From GCA-2687515 sp002687515 (GTDB lineage: Bacteria; Pseudomonadota; Alphaproteobacteria; Rhodospirillales; UBA2165), in assembly GCA_030745835.1 (NCBI GenBank), contig JASLNU010000077.1:13087-77086 (forward strand): 64,000 nucleotides of DNA. Reading direction: 5' to 3'. The position numbers and the translations under genes are program-made. This document shows, piece after piece, positions 42,841 through 51,986 of this stretch (positions within the stretch are counted from its first letter, which is position 1; every line of letters starts with the position of its first letter). A model generated the notes under the pieces. That model did not search any database. It saw only the letters and a list, made by a program, of their open reading frames with translations, and had not been told where the DNA came from.

Positions 42841-42962
42841 AATTATCCTCCGATCCGGCCTTGCATGTTGGATGTCAAGGAGCGGTTGGTGCCCATGTTC
42901 CGTTTTCCGTTGTTGCGGATGGCGGCGCGTCATCGCAAAGGTCGGGACGGCCAAGCCCGCCC

Positions 42963-42994
42963 GGCCGGGGGATTATCGCGATAACCCCCCGGCC
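42963..42994. terminator. 32-bp near-perfect palindrome, possible transcript end
   Basis: Arms GGCCGGGGG and CCCCCGGCC flank TTATCGCGATAA, itself a perfect palindrome; only one base pair is mismatched. It lies between the RdhA-like gene and the hydrolase gene. A pyrimidine-rich stretch follows (CTATCCTTCTTCC) rather than a pure T-tract, so it may stabilise or end transcripts, or bind a protein. Confidence 0.45.
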
Positions 42995-43093
42995 TGCCTA
43001 TCCTTCTTCCTCGAAAAATATGCAGAACCAACATGCTAGCGCATTATCCGGCGTTCCGTCATCCCTGATCAAGCGTTTTCCGGAGAAATTCCC

Positions 43094-44299
43094 ATGACAT
43101 CGCATGCGCGCACCCGGCGGTTGGCCGAACAGGAGTGGATGTTCGACCGGATCATCCAGGCCAACGGCCCCGATTTCTATTGGCCGATGACCGAGGAGAC
43201 CCTAGTCTCGGCCGGCATGGACGCCGCCGGCGATATCGGCGCCGCCCGCTCGGCGATCAAGGCTGCCGGTGACGTCACGCCGGTGATGGCGAGTATCGGC
43301 GAAAAGCGGCGAGCCATGGCCGAGAAGGCGGAAGCGGACGGCCATCCCGAGACGGCTTGTGAAAATTATTTCACCGCCGCCGCCTGTTACATGATGGCGC
43401 AGGGTCCGATCCACGAGGACGACAACGAACTCAATCTCAGGCTGAACGAAAGTAAAAACGCCTGCTACGACAGGTTCATCGCCCTTGCCGGGCGTCCGAT
43501 CGAGCGCGTCGAAATCCCCTTCGAGGACGGCTCGCTACCCGGCATCCTCCATCTTCCGCCCGATGCCTCCGGCCCGGTGCCGTGTATCGTCCTGCTCGGT
43601 GGACTGGACAATTTCAAGGAAATTCTGGTGCGCGGCCACCACGACAAGATCGTTGATCGCGGCATGGCCGTGCTCACCTTCGACGGCCCCGGCCAGAACG
43701 ACGCGCTGATCAGCCGAAAGATTCGGTGTGACGCGGATAATTTCATTCCCGCCGGCATCAACGCGATGGACTACCTCCTGACCCGGCCCGAGATCGACGC
43801 CGACAGGATCGGCATCGCCGGGGTCAGCATGGGATCCTTCTGGCTCGTCCAGATCCTGGCCAACGATCCCCGCTACAAGGCTGGAGCGGGGTTCTACATC
43901 TGCCACGAACCGGGCATGGGCACGATCTTCGACGTCGCCATCCCGGTGTTCAAGGACCGCTACATGTGGATGGCGGGATATAACGACGAGGCCGCATTCG
44001 ACAAATTCGCCAAGACGCTGACCCTGGAGGGGTTGGGCGCCAAGATCAACCGCCCGGTTCTTTTCGTCGCCGGCGAGAAGGACGAGCTCAGCCCCATCGA
44101 ACACACCTACGCGCTGTGCGAGGACATCGCGGCGCCGACCACCGTGGCCGTGTTCAAGGGCGAGGTCCACGGCGTGACCGACCATCTCGACGTGCGCGCG
44201 CTGATCGCCGATTGGATGAAGGACCGGTTCGACGGCAAGCCTCTGGAATCGAGCCGCATCCTGATCGACGCCCGGGCCGGAAGCGAAACCATTTTCTAG
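43094..44299 (+). CDS. alpha/beta hydrolase, dihydropseudooxynicotine hydrolase-like
   Basis: 401 residues. A helical N-terminal cap (about 1-140) precedes the hydrolase core: VPCIVLLGGLDNFKE (oxyanion region), LTFDGPGQNDA, the nucleophile elbow GIAGVSMGSFWLVQ, the acid in VAGEKDELSPIEHTY, and His in EVHGVTDHLD. This layout matches 2,6-dihydropseudooxynicotine hydrolase and FrsA-type enzymes, which cut C-C bonds or esters. GGAGAA precedes ATG 43094. A TRAP uptake operon starts 178 bp downstream on the same strand, so the substrate may be imported by it. No signal peptide. Confidence 0.87.
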   Translation: MTSHARTRRLAEQEWMFDRIIQANGPDFYWPMTEETLVSAGMDAAGDIGAARSAIKAAGDVTPVMASIGEKRRAMAEKAEADGHPETACENYFTAAACYMMAQGPIHEDDNELNLRLNESKNACYDRFIALAGRPIERVEIPFEDGSLPGILHLPPDASGPVPCIVLLGGLDNFKEILVRGHHDKIVDRGMAVLTFDGPGQNDALISRKIRCDADNFIPAGINAMDYLLTRPEIDADRIGIAGVSMGSFWLVQILANDPRYKAGAGFYICHEPGMGTIFDVAIPVFKDRYMWMAGYNDEAAFDKFAKTLTLEGLGAKINRPVLFVAGEKDELSPIEHTYALCEDIAAPTTVAVFKGEVHGVTDHLDVRALIADWMKDRFDGKPLESSRILIDARAGSETIF

Positions 44300-44477
44300 T
44301 ATCCGCTGTCACAAACCCCCGGCTCGATTCTAGGGATGCTTGAACTTCGTGAGCCCGATGGTTATGTTTTCGCGTCACCACCTTTATCGAACCGGTGGTG
44401 TCATGATCGCCCGGCAATCAGATATTGGTTATCGGGTTTGATTAAACGAATACATATATTTTGGGGGGATTATTATC

Positions 44478-45500
44478 ATGCAAATTCATCGGATTAATGC
44501 CACGCTTGCCGGGGCTTTCCTTGGTATTGCGCTTGTCGCCGGCGCCGCTTCCTTCGACGCCGCCGCGGCCAAGGAGTTGAAGCTCGCCAGCTTTACGCCG
44601 GCGCCCCATCATCTGAACAAGCACGTCTTCGGGCCGTTGGCCAAGAAAGTCGCCGCGGCCACCGGCGGTTCGCTGACCATCAAGCTGTTCGTCGGCGGCT
44701 CGCTGGGCAAGGGACCGATCCAGCAGTACAAGCGCGTGGTCGAGAGGGTCGCCGACATGACCTTCGGCGTCCACGCCTATACGGCGACCTTGTTCCCGCG
44801 CACGTTGATCGCCGGACGGCCGGGACTGGGCAATACCTCCGACGAGGTCACCCGCCGGCTGTGGCGGGTTTACGACAAATATTTCAAGGGCGAATACAAG
44901 CGGGTCAAGGTGCTGGGCATCTGGTCGAACTGGCCTGCCGTCCTGATTTCGCGGACCAAGCCGGTGCGCACTCTAGCCGACGTCAAGGGGATGAAGCTGC
45001 GGGTGACGTCGACCTCGGACGACCCCCAAGTCAAGGCGTGGGGCGCGGTTCCACAGCATATGGGGATGACCGATGTCTACAACGCGATGTCCAACGGCAT
45101 CATCGACGCCGTCTATATCGCGCCCAGCGTGCTCTATCGGCCGTGGAACTTCAGCGAACCCGCAAAGTTCGTTACCGAAGGAATGACCGGCCCGTCCAAC
45201 CTGTTCTTCCTGCTGATGAACAAGCAGAGCTGGGACGGCCTGAGCAAGCCTCATCAGACGGCGCTGGACAAGCTGACCGGCGCCGGTTTCAGCGTCGAGA
45301 CCGCGAGGTCGTGGCAGGGTGCCGATATCCGGGCGCTGAAGGCGGCAAAGGGTGGCAAGAACGTCGAATTCATCAAGCTCACCCCGGCCCAGGCGGCGGC
45401 GTTCGACAAGGTTTCGATGGCGGCGGTCAAGAAGGATTTGGCGGCGCTCGAGAAAAAGGGCATCAACGCCAATGAAATCTACCAGGCCATGCTCAAGTAA
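44478..45500 (+). CDS. dctP: TRAP transporter substrate-binding protein
   Basis: 340-residue periplasmic DctP-type receptor. Signal peptide to about residue 32 (LAGAFLGIALVAGAASFDAAAA), then KELKLASFTPAPHHLNKHVFGPLAKKV, LIAGRPGLGNTSDEV, and the carboxylate-contact region LADVKGMKLRVTSTSDDPQVKAWGAVPQHMGMTDVYNAMSNGIIDAVYIAP. The conserved Arg in KLRVTS is the usual salt-bridge partner of an organic acid. GGGGGGA lies nine bases before the ATG. It heads the dctPQM operon ending at 47380. Unlike the DctP-like gene at 8261, it has both a leader and membrane partners. Confidence 0.95.
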   Translation: MQIHRINATLAGAFLGIALVAGAASFDAAAAKELKLASFTPAPHHLNKHVFGPLAKKVAAATGGSLTIKLFVGGSLGKGPIQQYKRVVERVADMTFGVHAYTATLFPRTLIAGRPGLGNTSDEVTRRLWRVYDKYFKGEYKRVKVLGIWSNWPAVLISRTKPVRTLADVKGMKLRVTSTSDDPQVKAWGAVPQHMGMTDVYNAMSNGIIDAVYIAPSVLYRPWNFSEPAKFVTEGMTGPSNLFFLLMNKQSWDGLSKPHQTALDKLTGAGFSVETARSWQGADIRALKAAKGGKNVEFIKLTPAQAAAFDKVSMAAVKKDLAALEKKGINANEIYQAMLK

Positions 45501-45533
45501 CCGCAGGCCGAACTTCGAAGGCGCAAGAAAAAC

Positions 45534-46064
45534 TTGCCCGTTCGCGATCACCTCATGGATCACGCCCTCGGTTTTATCGAGCGCGTGGTCCGTATTATCG
45601 CGCTGTGGTTCGGCGGCGTAGTGCTGTTCATCATGATGGGGCTGACCGTCGTCGACGTCATATTCCGCGACGTGCTCAACGCTCCCATATTCGGTGCCGA
45701 GGACCTGTCGCGGCTGGCCCTGTTGATCGTTGTCGCCACGGCCGTGGCCTATTCGGGGCGCACCGGCGGGCAGGTCGCGGTCGAGCTTTTTAGCGACGCG
45801 TTGGGACCGGGTATCACCCGGTGGACGGACAAGTTGGTCCGTCTGATCGGGGCGGCGATGTTTACCGTGCTCGCCTGGCGTCTGCTCATCAACGGACGCG
45901 ACGCTGCGATCTACGGCGAAACCTCTCAGGGGCTTTTGCTGTCCCATGGTCCCTTCTATTACATCCTCGCCGCCGGCATGGGTCTCTATGCGCTGGTGCT
46001 GGCCGTCGAGATATTCGCCAAGACCGGCGACGGCGAAGCACCGCCGTCGGAAGAGGGTCTCTAG
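45534..46064 (+). CDS. dctQ: TRAP transporter small permease
   Basis: 176-residue DctQ-type membrane protein with four predicted helices (IIALWFGGVVLFIMMGLTVVDVIFRD; LSRLALLIVVATAVAYSG; WTDKLVRLIGAAMFTVLAWRLLI; FYYILAAGMGLYALVLAVEIFA). It joins the receptor to the large permease. TTG 45534 is the first in-frame start; ATG 45555 (MDHALGFIERVV) is equally plausible and closer to the family's usual start. It is 33 bp after dctP and 9 bp before dctM. Confidence 0.92.
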   Translation: MPVRDHLMDHALGFIERVVRIIALWFGGVVLFIMMGLTVVDVIFRDVLNAPIFGAEDLSRLALLIVVATAVAYSGRTGGQVAVELFSDALGPGITRWTDKLVRLIGAAMFTVLAWRLLINGRDAAIYGETSQGLLLSHGPFYYILAAGMGLYALVLAVEIFAKTGDGEAPPSEEGL

Positions 46065-46073
46065 GGACGCGCC

Positions 46074-47380
46074 ATGTCGGGCACGCTGATCGGAACCATC
46101 GGGCTTCTGGCCCTGTTCGTCCTCCTCGTCCTTCGCATGCCGGTGGCGATGGCCATGCTGGTCGTCGGCTTCGTCGGCACCGTGGCGATGAACGGCCTCA
46201 ACGCGGCCTTCGCCACGCTTTCCGGCGAGACCTTCGAATTCTCGACCTTTTATGCGCTGCTGGTGGTGCCGCTGTTCATCCTGATGGGCAATTTGGCCGG
46301 GGTGTCGGGGATGAGCCGCGATCTCTACGGCGCGGCTTACGCCTGGTTCGGTCACTGGCGGGGCGGCTTGGCATCGGCGACGATCGCCGGCTGCGCCGGG
46401 TTCGCCGCGATGAGTGGCTCATCGATCGCCGCGGCGGTAACCATGGGCCGGGTCGCGCTCCCCGAGATGAAGCGCTTCGGCTACGACGATGCGCTGGCCA
46501 CCGGCAGTGTCGCCGCCGGCGGCACGCTGGGCATCTTGATCCCGCCGTCGGTCGGCATGGTGGTCTATGCCATCCTGACCGAGCAGTCGATCGGCAAGCT
46601 GTTCATCGCCGGTGTCTTCCCCGGCCTTTTGCTGACCGCGTTGTTCCTGATCGCCATCGCCACGATGACGCGGCTGTGGCCGCACCTCGGTCCGGCCGGC
46701 TCGAAAACCGGCCTTGGCGAGAAGCTGGCCAGCCTGCGCCGCGCCAGCACCATGGTCGGCATCGTCGTGGTTTTACCATCGGCGGCATCTATGTCGGCGC
46801 CTTCACGCCGATCGAAGCGGCCGGCGTTGGCGCCTTCCTGGTCTTGATCGTCGCCCTCGTGCGGCGCACCTTGACCGTGGAGCAGCTGAAATTCGTGGTC
46901 CTCCAGACGCTGCGGACGACGGCCACCGTGTTCATGATCCTGATCGGCGCCCATGTGTTCAATCCGTTCATGGCGCTGACCGAGGTTCCGGCCAATCTGG
47001 TCAGTTTCCTGACCGGCCTCGCCGTCGGCGACCTCGGTATCCTGCTCATCATTCTCGCCACCTACACGCTCCTCGGCACCTTCCTCGAAGGTTTCGCCAT
47101 GCTGGTGCTCACGCTCCCCGTGGTTTACCCGCTGATCCTCGAGATGGGGCTGAGCCCGATCTGGTTCGGCGTCGTCTGCGTGATCGTCCTCGAAATGGGA
47201 CTGATAAGCCCGCCCGTGGGGATCAACGTCTTCGTCGTCAAGAGCATCGCGCCCGATGTGCCGATGGGTGCGATCTTCCGCGGCATCATGCCCTTCTGGC
47301 TGGCGATGATCATCTGCCTCGGCATCCTGGTCGCGGTACCGGAGATCGCGCTCTACCTGCCCAACACCATGTTCGACTAG
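46074..47380 (+). pseudogene. dctM: TRAP transporter large permease, frameshifted
   Basis: DctM-type sodium-coupled permease, about 435 residues if repaired. The first part (46074 to about 46770) has LMGNLAGVSGMSRDLYGAAYAWFGHWRGG, GCAGFAAMSGSSIAAAVTMGRVALPEMKRFGY and GGTLGILIPPSVGMVVYAILTEQSIGKLF. It ends in MVGIVVV, and the rest (FTIGGIYVGAFTPIEAAGVGAF ... LILEMGLSPIWFGVVCVIVLEMGLISPPVGINVFVV) is one frame over. Restoring one base near 46768-46772 joins the two and gives normal length. As written, the gene would make a protein truncated at 257 residues and the whole TRAP system would fail. Sequence error and real mutation cannot be separated here. Confidence 0.88.
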
Positions 47381-47446
47381 GCCACCGCGGCCGTTGCCAA
47401 CTTTGCGGCCAAATAACTTTTTTTGGTCAGCTTGTGATGCGGCGGG

Positions 47447-48160
47447 CTAGAGTCCCAGATAGGCTTCCTGGATTCCGGGTTCGTTGCGCAAGCGGTCGCT
47501 GGGGCCGTCCAAGGCGATTTCGCCGCTTTCCAGGACGAAGGCGTGATCGGCGATTTGCAGGGTTCGGTGAACATCCTGCTCGGCTATTAATATGGTCAAG
47601 CCGGTGCGGCGCAGCTCTTCGATGATCTCGAATATCTGCCTAGCCACGACCGGTGCGAGACCCAGGGACGGCTCATCCAGCAACAGCACTTTCGGTTCGG
47701 CCATCAACCCCCGTCCCAAGGCCAGCATCTGCTGTTCGCCGCCCGACAGGGTGCCGCCCGCCTGGGCCTTGCGGTTGAGAAAACGGGGGAACAGTTCATA
47801 AATTTTGGCCAGGTTCTCCGCCGTATTGCCCCGCGCCCGCGCCGTAAACGCGCCGATCCTCAGATTTTCCTCGACCGTCATATCGGAAAAAATCAGCCGC
47901 CCCTCGGGCACCATGACGATGCCGAGATCGACCCGTTGATCGGTCGATAACGCCGCGATCGGACGGCCATCAAAACTGATGCTCCCCGCGACCACCGGCA
48001 ACAGGCCGGCAATGGTCCTGAGGGTCGTGCTTTTGCCGGCCCCATTGCTGCCGATCAGGGCGGTTACACTGCCCGCGGCGGCGGTCAAATCAATACCGTG
48101 CAGAATCCGCACCGGACCATAGCCGCCGACCACGCCAGAAAGCTGCAATTGCGCCGACAT
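47447..48160 (-). CDS. livF: branched-chain amino-acid-type ABC transporter ATPase LivF
   Basis: 237-residue nucleotide-binding subunit. Walker A IGSNGAGKSTTLRTIAG, signature LSGGEQQMLALGRGLMAEPKVLLLDEPSLGLAP, Walker B and the H-loop region follow in order. The length and the GYGPVRILHGIDLTAAAGSV start are LivF-like. Its start overlaps the livG stop by one base, so translation is coupled. Last gene of the liv run; it converges with dctM. The cargo need not be an amino acid: many Liv-type systems in alphaproteobacteria import aromatic acids or amides, and the neighbours favour that. Confidence 0.95.
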   Translation of the reverse strand: MSAQLQLSGVVGGYGPVRILHGIDLTAAAGSVTALIGSNGAGKSTTLRTIAGLLPVVAGSISFDGRPIAALSTDQRVDLGIVMVPEGRLIFSDMTVEENLRIGAFTARARGNTAENLAKIYELFPRFLNRKAQAGGTLSGGEQQMLALGRGLMAEPKVLLLDEPSLGLAPVVARQIFEIIEELRRTGLTILIAEQDVHRTLQIADHAFVLESGEIALDGPSDRLRNEPGIQEAYLGL

Positions 48161-48888
48161 CAGGCGGCCCCCCCGATATAGGCTTCCAGGACACGCGGAT
48201 CCTTGGCCACTGCCGCCGGCGTTCCCTCGGCAATCATCTCGCCATGGTGAAGCACAATGATGCGGTCGGAGAGCCCCATCAGCGCCTGCATGACATGCTC
48301 GATGATCAATATGGTCAGCTCGTAGCTGTCTTTAAGGCGGCGGATAACCGCCAACATCTCCTTGACCTCCGATGGCGTCAGGCCGGCCATCACTTCGTCC
48401 AGCATGAGGAGGCGCGGGCCGGTCGCCAGCGCCTTGGCGACCTCCAACCGCTTCTGGCCCGACAGCGTCAGGGTTCCGGCGGCTTGATCCGCCCGCTCGG
48501 CCAAGCCGATCTCATCGAGGACCTGCCGGGCGCGGATTTCCGCTTCGGCTTTTGAACTTTTATGATCGCGCCCGAACAATACCGCCGTCATCACATTGTC
48601 CAAAACGGTCAAATTCCGGAACGGGCGCACGATCTGAAAAGTCCGGGCGGCGCCCAAGCGGCAGACCCGGTTTGGCCTGAGCCCCTTAAGACTTTGGCCG
48701 GCCATTATCATTTCGCCCTTGTTCGGCCGCGCATGCCCGGCAATGAGGCTAAACAGCGTCGTTTTGCCGGCACCGTTGGCGCCCATAATGCCGACGATTT
48801 CGCCGCTCTCGACGGAAAAGCTGATATCCTGAAGCGCTTGCAGGCCGCCGAAGGATTTGCTGACGTCTATGATATCGAGCAAACTCAT
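48160..48888 (-). CDS. livG: branched-chain amino-acid-type ABC transporter ATPase LivG
   Basis: 242-residue nucleotide-binding subunit with Walker A MGANGAGKTTLFSLIAG, the LivG-type ARTFQIVRPFRNLTVLDNVMTAVLFG, signature LTLSGQKRLEVAKALATGPRLLMLDEVMAGL, and IIEHVMQALMGLSDRIIVLHHGEMIAEG. In the Walker B stretch the usual Pro after Glu is Val (LDEVMAG), a known LivG variant. It overlaps livM by four bases and livF by one. Confidence 0.95.
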   Translation of the reverse strand: MSLLDIIDVSKSFGGLQALQDISFSVESGEIVGIMGANGAGKTTLFSLIAGHARPNKGEMIMAGQSLKGLRPNRVCRLGAARTFQIVRPFRNLTVLDNVMTAVLFGRDHKSSKAEAEIRARQVLDEIGLAERADQAAGTLTLSGQKRLEVAKALATGPRLLMLDEVMAGLTPSEVKEMLAVIRRLKDSYELTILIIEHVMQALMGLSDRIIVLHHGEMIAEGTPAAVAKDPRVLEAYIGGAA

Positions 48889-49793
48889 GAAACCTTGCTC
48901 CGCCGCTCCGAGAGATATCCGACAATACCGTACGGTACGGTGAGAACGAAACCGATGAGCAAGATGCCCAAAATAATCAAATAGAGTTGCGGCGCATTGG
49001 CCCAGAGCAGTTCCGACAATATGACCAGCAGGCCGGCCCCGAGCAGTGGTCCCCTGGCGTCGTCGCTGCCGCCGATGATGGCCATGCTGACAATGGTGAA
49101 AGACAGCAGCGGATTGAAAACCTGCAAGGTCTCGAAATAGGTTGAGCGCAGCGCCATCAAGGCCCCGACCATGCCTGGGATGATCGCCGATATGGTATAA
49201 GCGGCGGTCTTGTAGCGGGCCACCGGGATACCGATGGTTTCCGCCGCGACTTCATCCTCGCGGATGGCCAGCAGCCCCTGGCCAAAGCGGGAACGCCTGA
49301 GCGCCCAGGCGAGCAAGGTGGCGGCGACGGCAAGGAACAGCATGGCGTAGTAGATTTCCTCGGTCGAAGGCGCGCCGAACAGCAGGCGGCTGGCCTTTCC
49401 CAAACCCACTTCCACGTTGACGACGATAAATTTTACCAGCTCGGCGATTCCGAAGGTCAGGATGACGAAATAGGGCCCCCGCACCCGGAGCACCGGCGTG
49501 CCGATGATAAAGGCGAATAGGCCGGCCAAAATCCCGGCCAGGGGAATCGCGACGAGCAACGGAATGGCCTGCCAGGTAACCACCGTGGTGTAGGCGCCGA
49601 GCCCGTAAAAAACGACATGACCAAGGGAAATATATCCGGTCATGCCGGAAAGAATGACCCAGCTTTGCGTCAAGGCGATCCACATACAAAGGGTCAGGGC
49701 GACGGTCAGCGTATAGGCGCCGACCAGCCCCGGCAGGGCGACCGCCAGCAGGACCAGCGCGGCAAAGGAAATCCCGAGCCCCCGGCCACTCAC
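48885..49793 (-). CDS. livM: branched-chain amino-acid-type ABC transporter permease LivM
   Basis: 302-residue membrane subunit with about eight to nine helices. LivM-typical words: LCMWIALTQSWVILSGMTGYISLGHVVFYGLGAY, GPYFVILTFGIAELVKFI, GQGLLAIREDEVAAETIGIPVARYKTAAYTISAIIPGMVGAL (the cytoplasmic EAA-like loop), and FTIVSMAIIGGSDDARGPLLGAGLLVILSELLW. Start overlaps the livH stop by four bases, and its stop overlaps livG by four. Confidence 0.95.
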   Translation of the reverse strand: MSGRGLGISFAALVLLAVALPGLVGAYTLTVALTLCMWIALTQSWVILSGMTGYISLGHVVFYGLGAYTTVVTWQAIPLLVAIPLAGILAGLFAFIIGTPVLRVRGPYFVILTFGIAELVKFIVVNVEVGLGKASRLLFGAPSTEEIYYAMLFLAVAATLLAWALRRSRFGQGLLAIREDEVAAETIGIPVARYKTAAYTISAIIPGMVGALMALRSTYFETLQVFNPLLSFTIVSMAIIGGSDDARGPLLGAGLLVILSELLWANAPQLYLIILGILLIGFVLTVPYGIVGYLSERRSKVS

Positions 49794-50680
49794 CTGACCA
49801 TCCTCCAGCCGCCCAAGAAACCCTGCGGACGGACCAGCAGGATAAGGACGAAAACGCCGTAGAGCAGGACCGATTCATAGGTCGGCGAGGTCAGCGCGAC
49901 GCCGTAAATCTGAAGAAAGCCGAGAAAATACCCGGCCGCTATGCCGCCGGTCAGATTACCCAGACCGCCCAGAATAATGACCACAAAGGCGGCGATGGTG
50001 AACGGAAATCCCATGAAGGGCGAGATTTGTTCGGTCATGCTGAGAAGGACCCCGGCCAGGCCGGTCAATCCGAAACCGAGGCAGAAGCTGACCAGTTGCA
50101 CCCTCTTGATCTTGACGCCGACGATTGCCGCCGCCATCGGGTTCTGGATCAGGGCCTTGATGGCAAGACCGTAAATATTGATACGCAGGAATATGATCAC
50201 CAGGAAGCAGATGATCAGCGTGACGATCAGCGTCACCAGACGGTTCACGGTCATCGAGGCGCCGCCGAATTCATAGACGGTGTCCATATATTGATAAGCC
50301 CTCGGCGACGCCGTGAAGGCGAAGGAGGCGATGTTTTGAATAACCACCGAGACGCCGAAAAATATCAGAAGCGAGTTGGCTTCGATGCGCTCGATCATCA
50401 GGTCCGAGCCGAGTTGGCGCTGGAATAATCCGTAATAAACGGCGGCGCCAATGGCCGCCGCCAGGGCCGCCGCGATAAACATCGAAACCAGCGGCGAGAC
50501 ATCGGCCAGGGTGAACAGCCAGTAAGCGACATAGGCGCCGATCATGATGATATCGCCATGCGCGATATTGAGCAGCCGCATGGTGCCGTAAACCAGGTTA
50601 AGCCCCAAGGCTATCAACGCATAAGCCGATCCCAGCACCAAAGCGGCGAACAGCAATTGGCCCGAGAAAAATACGTCCAT
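49790..50680 (-). CDS. livH: branched-chain amino-acid-type ABC transporter permease LivH
   Basis: 296-residue membrane subunit. LivH words: ALGLNLVYGTMRLLNIAHGDIIMIGAYVAYWLF, RIEANSLLIFFGVSVVIQNIA, the conserved loop AIKALIQNPMAAAIVGVKIKRVQLVSFCLGFGLTGLAGVLLSM, and FVVIILGGLGNLTGGIAAGYFLGFLQ. It pairs with LivM to form the channel. It starts 103 bp after the receptor gene, across a strong hairpin, so its expression is probably lower than that of the receptor. Confidence 0.95.
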   Translation of the reverse strand: MDVFFSGQLLFAALVLGSAYALIALGLNLVYGTMRLLNIAHGDIIMIGAYVAYWLFTLADVSPLVSMFIAAALAAAIGAAVYYGLFQRQLGSDLMIERIEANSLLIFFGVSVVIQNIASFAFTASPRAYQYMDTVYEFGGASMTVNRLVTLIVTLIICFLVIIFLRINIYGLAIKALIQNPMAAAIVGVKIKRVQLVSFCLGFGLTGLAGVLLSMTEQISPFMGFPFTIAAFVVIILGGLGNLTGGIAAGYFLGFLQIYGVALTSPTYESVLLYGVFVLILLVRPQGFLGGWRMVR

Positions 50681-50696
50681 TTCACTCTATTCTCGG

Positions 50697-50766
50697 AAAA
50701 AAAGGGGCCACTCATCCTTTTTGGAATGTAACCAAGATGCCAAAAAGATGAGCGACCCCCTTTTTG
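50697..50766 (-). terminator. intrinsic terminator between receptor gene and livH
   Basis: Long stem: GGGG, ACTCATC and TTTTTGG on the left pair with CCAAAAA, GATGAG and CCCCC on the right around a ~13-base loop. A-runs and T-runs on both outer sides give a T7 tract for minus-strand transcripts and T5-T6 for plus. It lies directly after the receptor gene stop (50784), so it should end most receptor transcripts and let a fraction read on into livHMGF. Confidence 0.8.
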
Positions 50767-50783
50767 TTTTGTCGTGGCGCCGG

Positions 50784-51953
50784 CTAACGTTTCATGAACT
50801 TGCTGGTGGCGATCTTTTTCGGCCAGATCAGCTCCATTTTCCCGGCCTGTTGTTGCAGAAAGGCAACCGGCGTTATGGAGTTTTCGATACCCTTGAATTT
50901 GACCGGGCCATTGATCGTGTCGAAGGTATCGTTGGAGATCACCCGGCGCAGCTTATCCTTGTCTAGTCCCGCCTTGGCGACCGCCTGTTCAAGGATTTCC
51001 AGCGACATATAGGCAATAGCGGTATCCAGATAGTCCGGATTCATGCCTTTGTATTTGGCCTTGTAAGCTTCGAAAAAAGGCTTCGCCCGCGGCCAGGCTT
51101 TTTGCGCCGGGCTCCAGTGCCCCATGGTGACGATACCGTTGGCAAACTTGCCGAAAGCCTTGCCGAAGGCGTCGATGGTCGGGCCGACCAGCAGAAACTG
51201 GAACGGCGCATCGATGCCGATGCCCTTGGCCTGTCCCATATAGAGGAACGAATCCGCCGGATAAGCCAGGCCGATCACGGCGTCCACCTTGGCCTTTTTG
51301 ATCGCCGTCAACATGGTCGTCATATCCTTGACGTCGGGCGGATATTGTTCGTTGACCTTGACTTCGATCCCGGCCTTTTTGAGCGCCGGCAAAAGAAATT
51401 GCCGGTTTTCGGACGAGAACGGCAGCACGTTGGAAATTACCGCCGCCGACTTGATGCCGTTGGCTTTGAGCAATTTAACCAATTCGGCCGCCACCCGATC
51501 GGGGAACATCGGTGTCGGGAACCAGATATTGCCGGGTTTGATCTGGCGGACGGCGACCGACGCCGCCGTGTTGCCGACCATCGGGAAATTGTACTTCTGC
51601 ACGACGCCGGCGACATTCAGGTGATGCGGCGTTCCCCACGGGGCGATCAAAAGATCGACCTTGTCATCGGTGATCAGCTTCTCGTAAATCTGCGCCGATT
51701 TGGTCGGGTTGGATTCATCATCGTACCAGATCAGCTTGATCGGACGCCTGGTTCCGGCGACGTTCAGGCCGCCGGCCTTATTGACCAAGTCGGCCCAAAG
51801 CTCATACGCCGAAATTTGCGACGGCGCCGCCTTTGAAAACAGCCCGGTTTTGGCTATCGAATAACCAATCCGGATCGGTTCAGCCGCCTGCACGGCGAAA
51901 CTGAACATAATGAGAGCAAACCCTAATACGAATAACTTCAGTTTTTGTGACAT
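50784..51953 (-). CDS. Liv-type ABC transporter substrate-binding protein
   Basis: 389-residue periplasmic receptor of the leucine/amide-binding family. Signal peptide MSQKLKLFVLGFALIMFSFAVQA, then EPIRIGYSIAKTGLFSKAAPSQISAYELWADLVNKAGGLNVAGTRRPIKLIWYDDESNPTKSAQIYEKLITDDKVDLLIAPWGT, the pattern common to aromatic- and amide-binding members. DAVIGLAYPADSFLYMGQAKGIGI follows in lobe 2. First gene of the liv run; its promoter should lie in the short gap before the permease gene at 51987, or it is read through from upstream. Ligand unknown. Confidence 0.94.
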   Translation of the reverse strand: MSQKLKLFVLGFALIMFSFAVQAAEPIRIGYSIAKTGLFSKAAPSQISAYELWADLVNKAGGLNVAGTRRPIKLIWYDDESNPTKSAQIYEKLITDDKVDLLIAPWGTPHHLNVAGVVQKYNFPMVGNTAASVAVRQIKPGNIWFPTPMFPDRVAAELVKLLKANGIKSAAVISNVLPFSSENRQFLLPALKKAGIEVKVNEQYPPDVKDMTTMLTAIKKAKVDAVIGLAYPADSFLYMGQAKGIGIDAPFQFLLVGPTIDAFGKAFGKFANGIVTMGHWSPAQKAWPRAKPFFEAYKAKYKGMNPDYLDTAIAYMSLEILEQAVAKAGLDKDKLRRVISNDTFDTINGPVKFKGIENSITPVAFLQQQAGKMELIWPKKIATSKFMKR

Positions 51954-51986
51954 ATTTCCATCTCCTGGTTTTACTTGAATTTAAAC

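Noticed and set aside
44973..46355. Minus-strand open frame of 460 codons across dctP, dctQ and dctM
   Set aside because: Spans three real genes on the other strand and is low-complexity (His/Gln/Arg-rich).
45821..46770. Upstream part of the long plus frame that ends at 47380
   Set aside because: Only the part after about 46770 encodes TRAP permease sequence; the earlier part is an out-of-frame shadow of dctQ and dctM.
47404..47429. Terminator between dctM and livF
   Set aside because: The 7-bp stem GGCCAAA/TTTGGTC contains a wobble pair, and no T-tract follows on either side; too weak to call.
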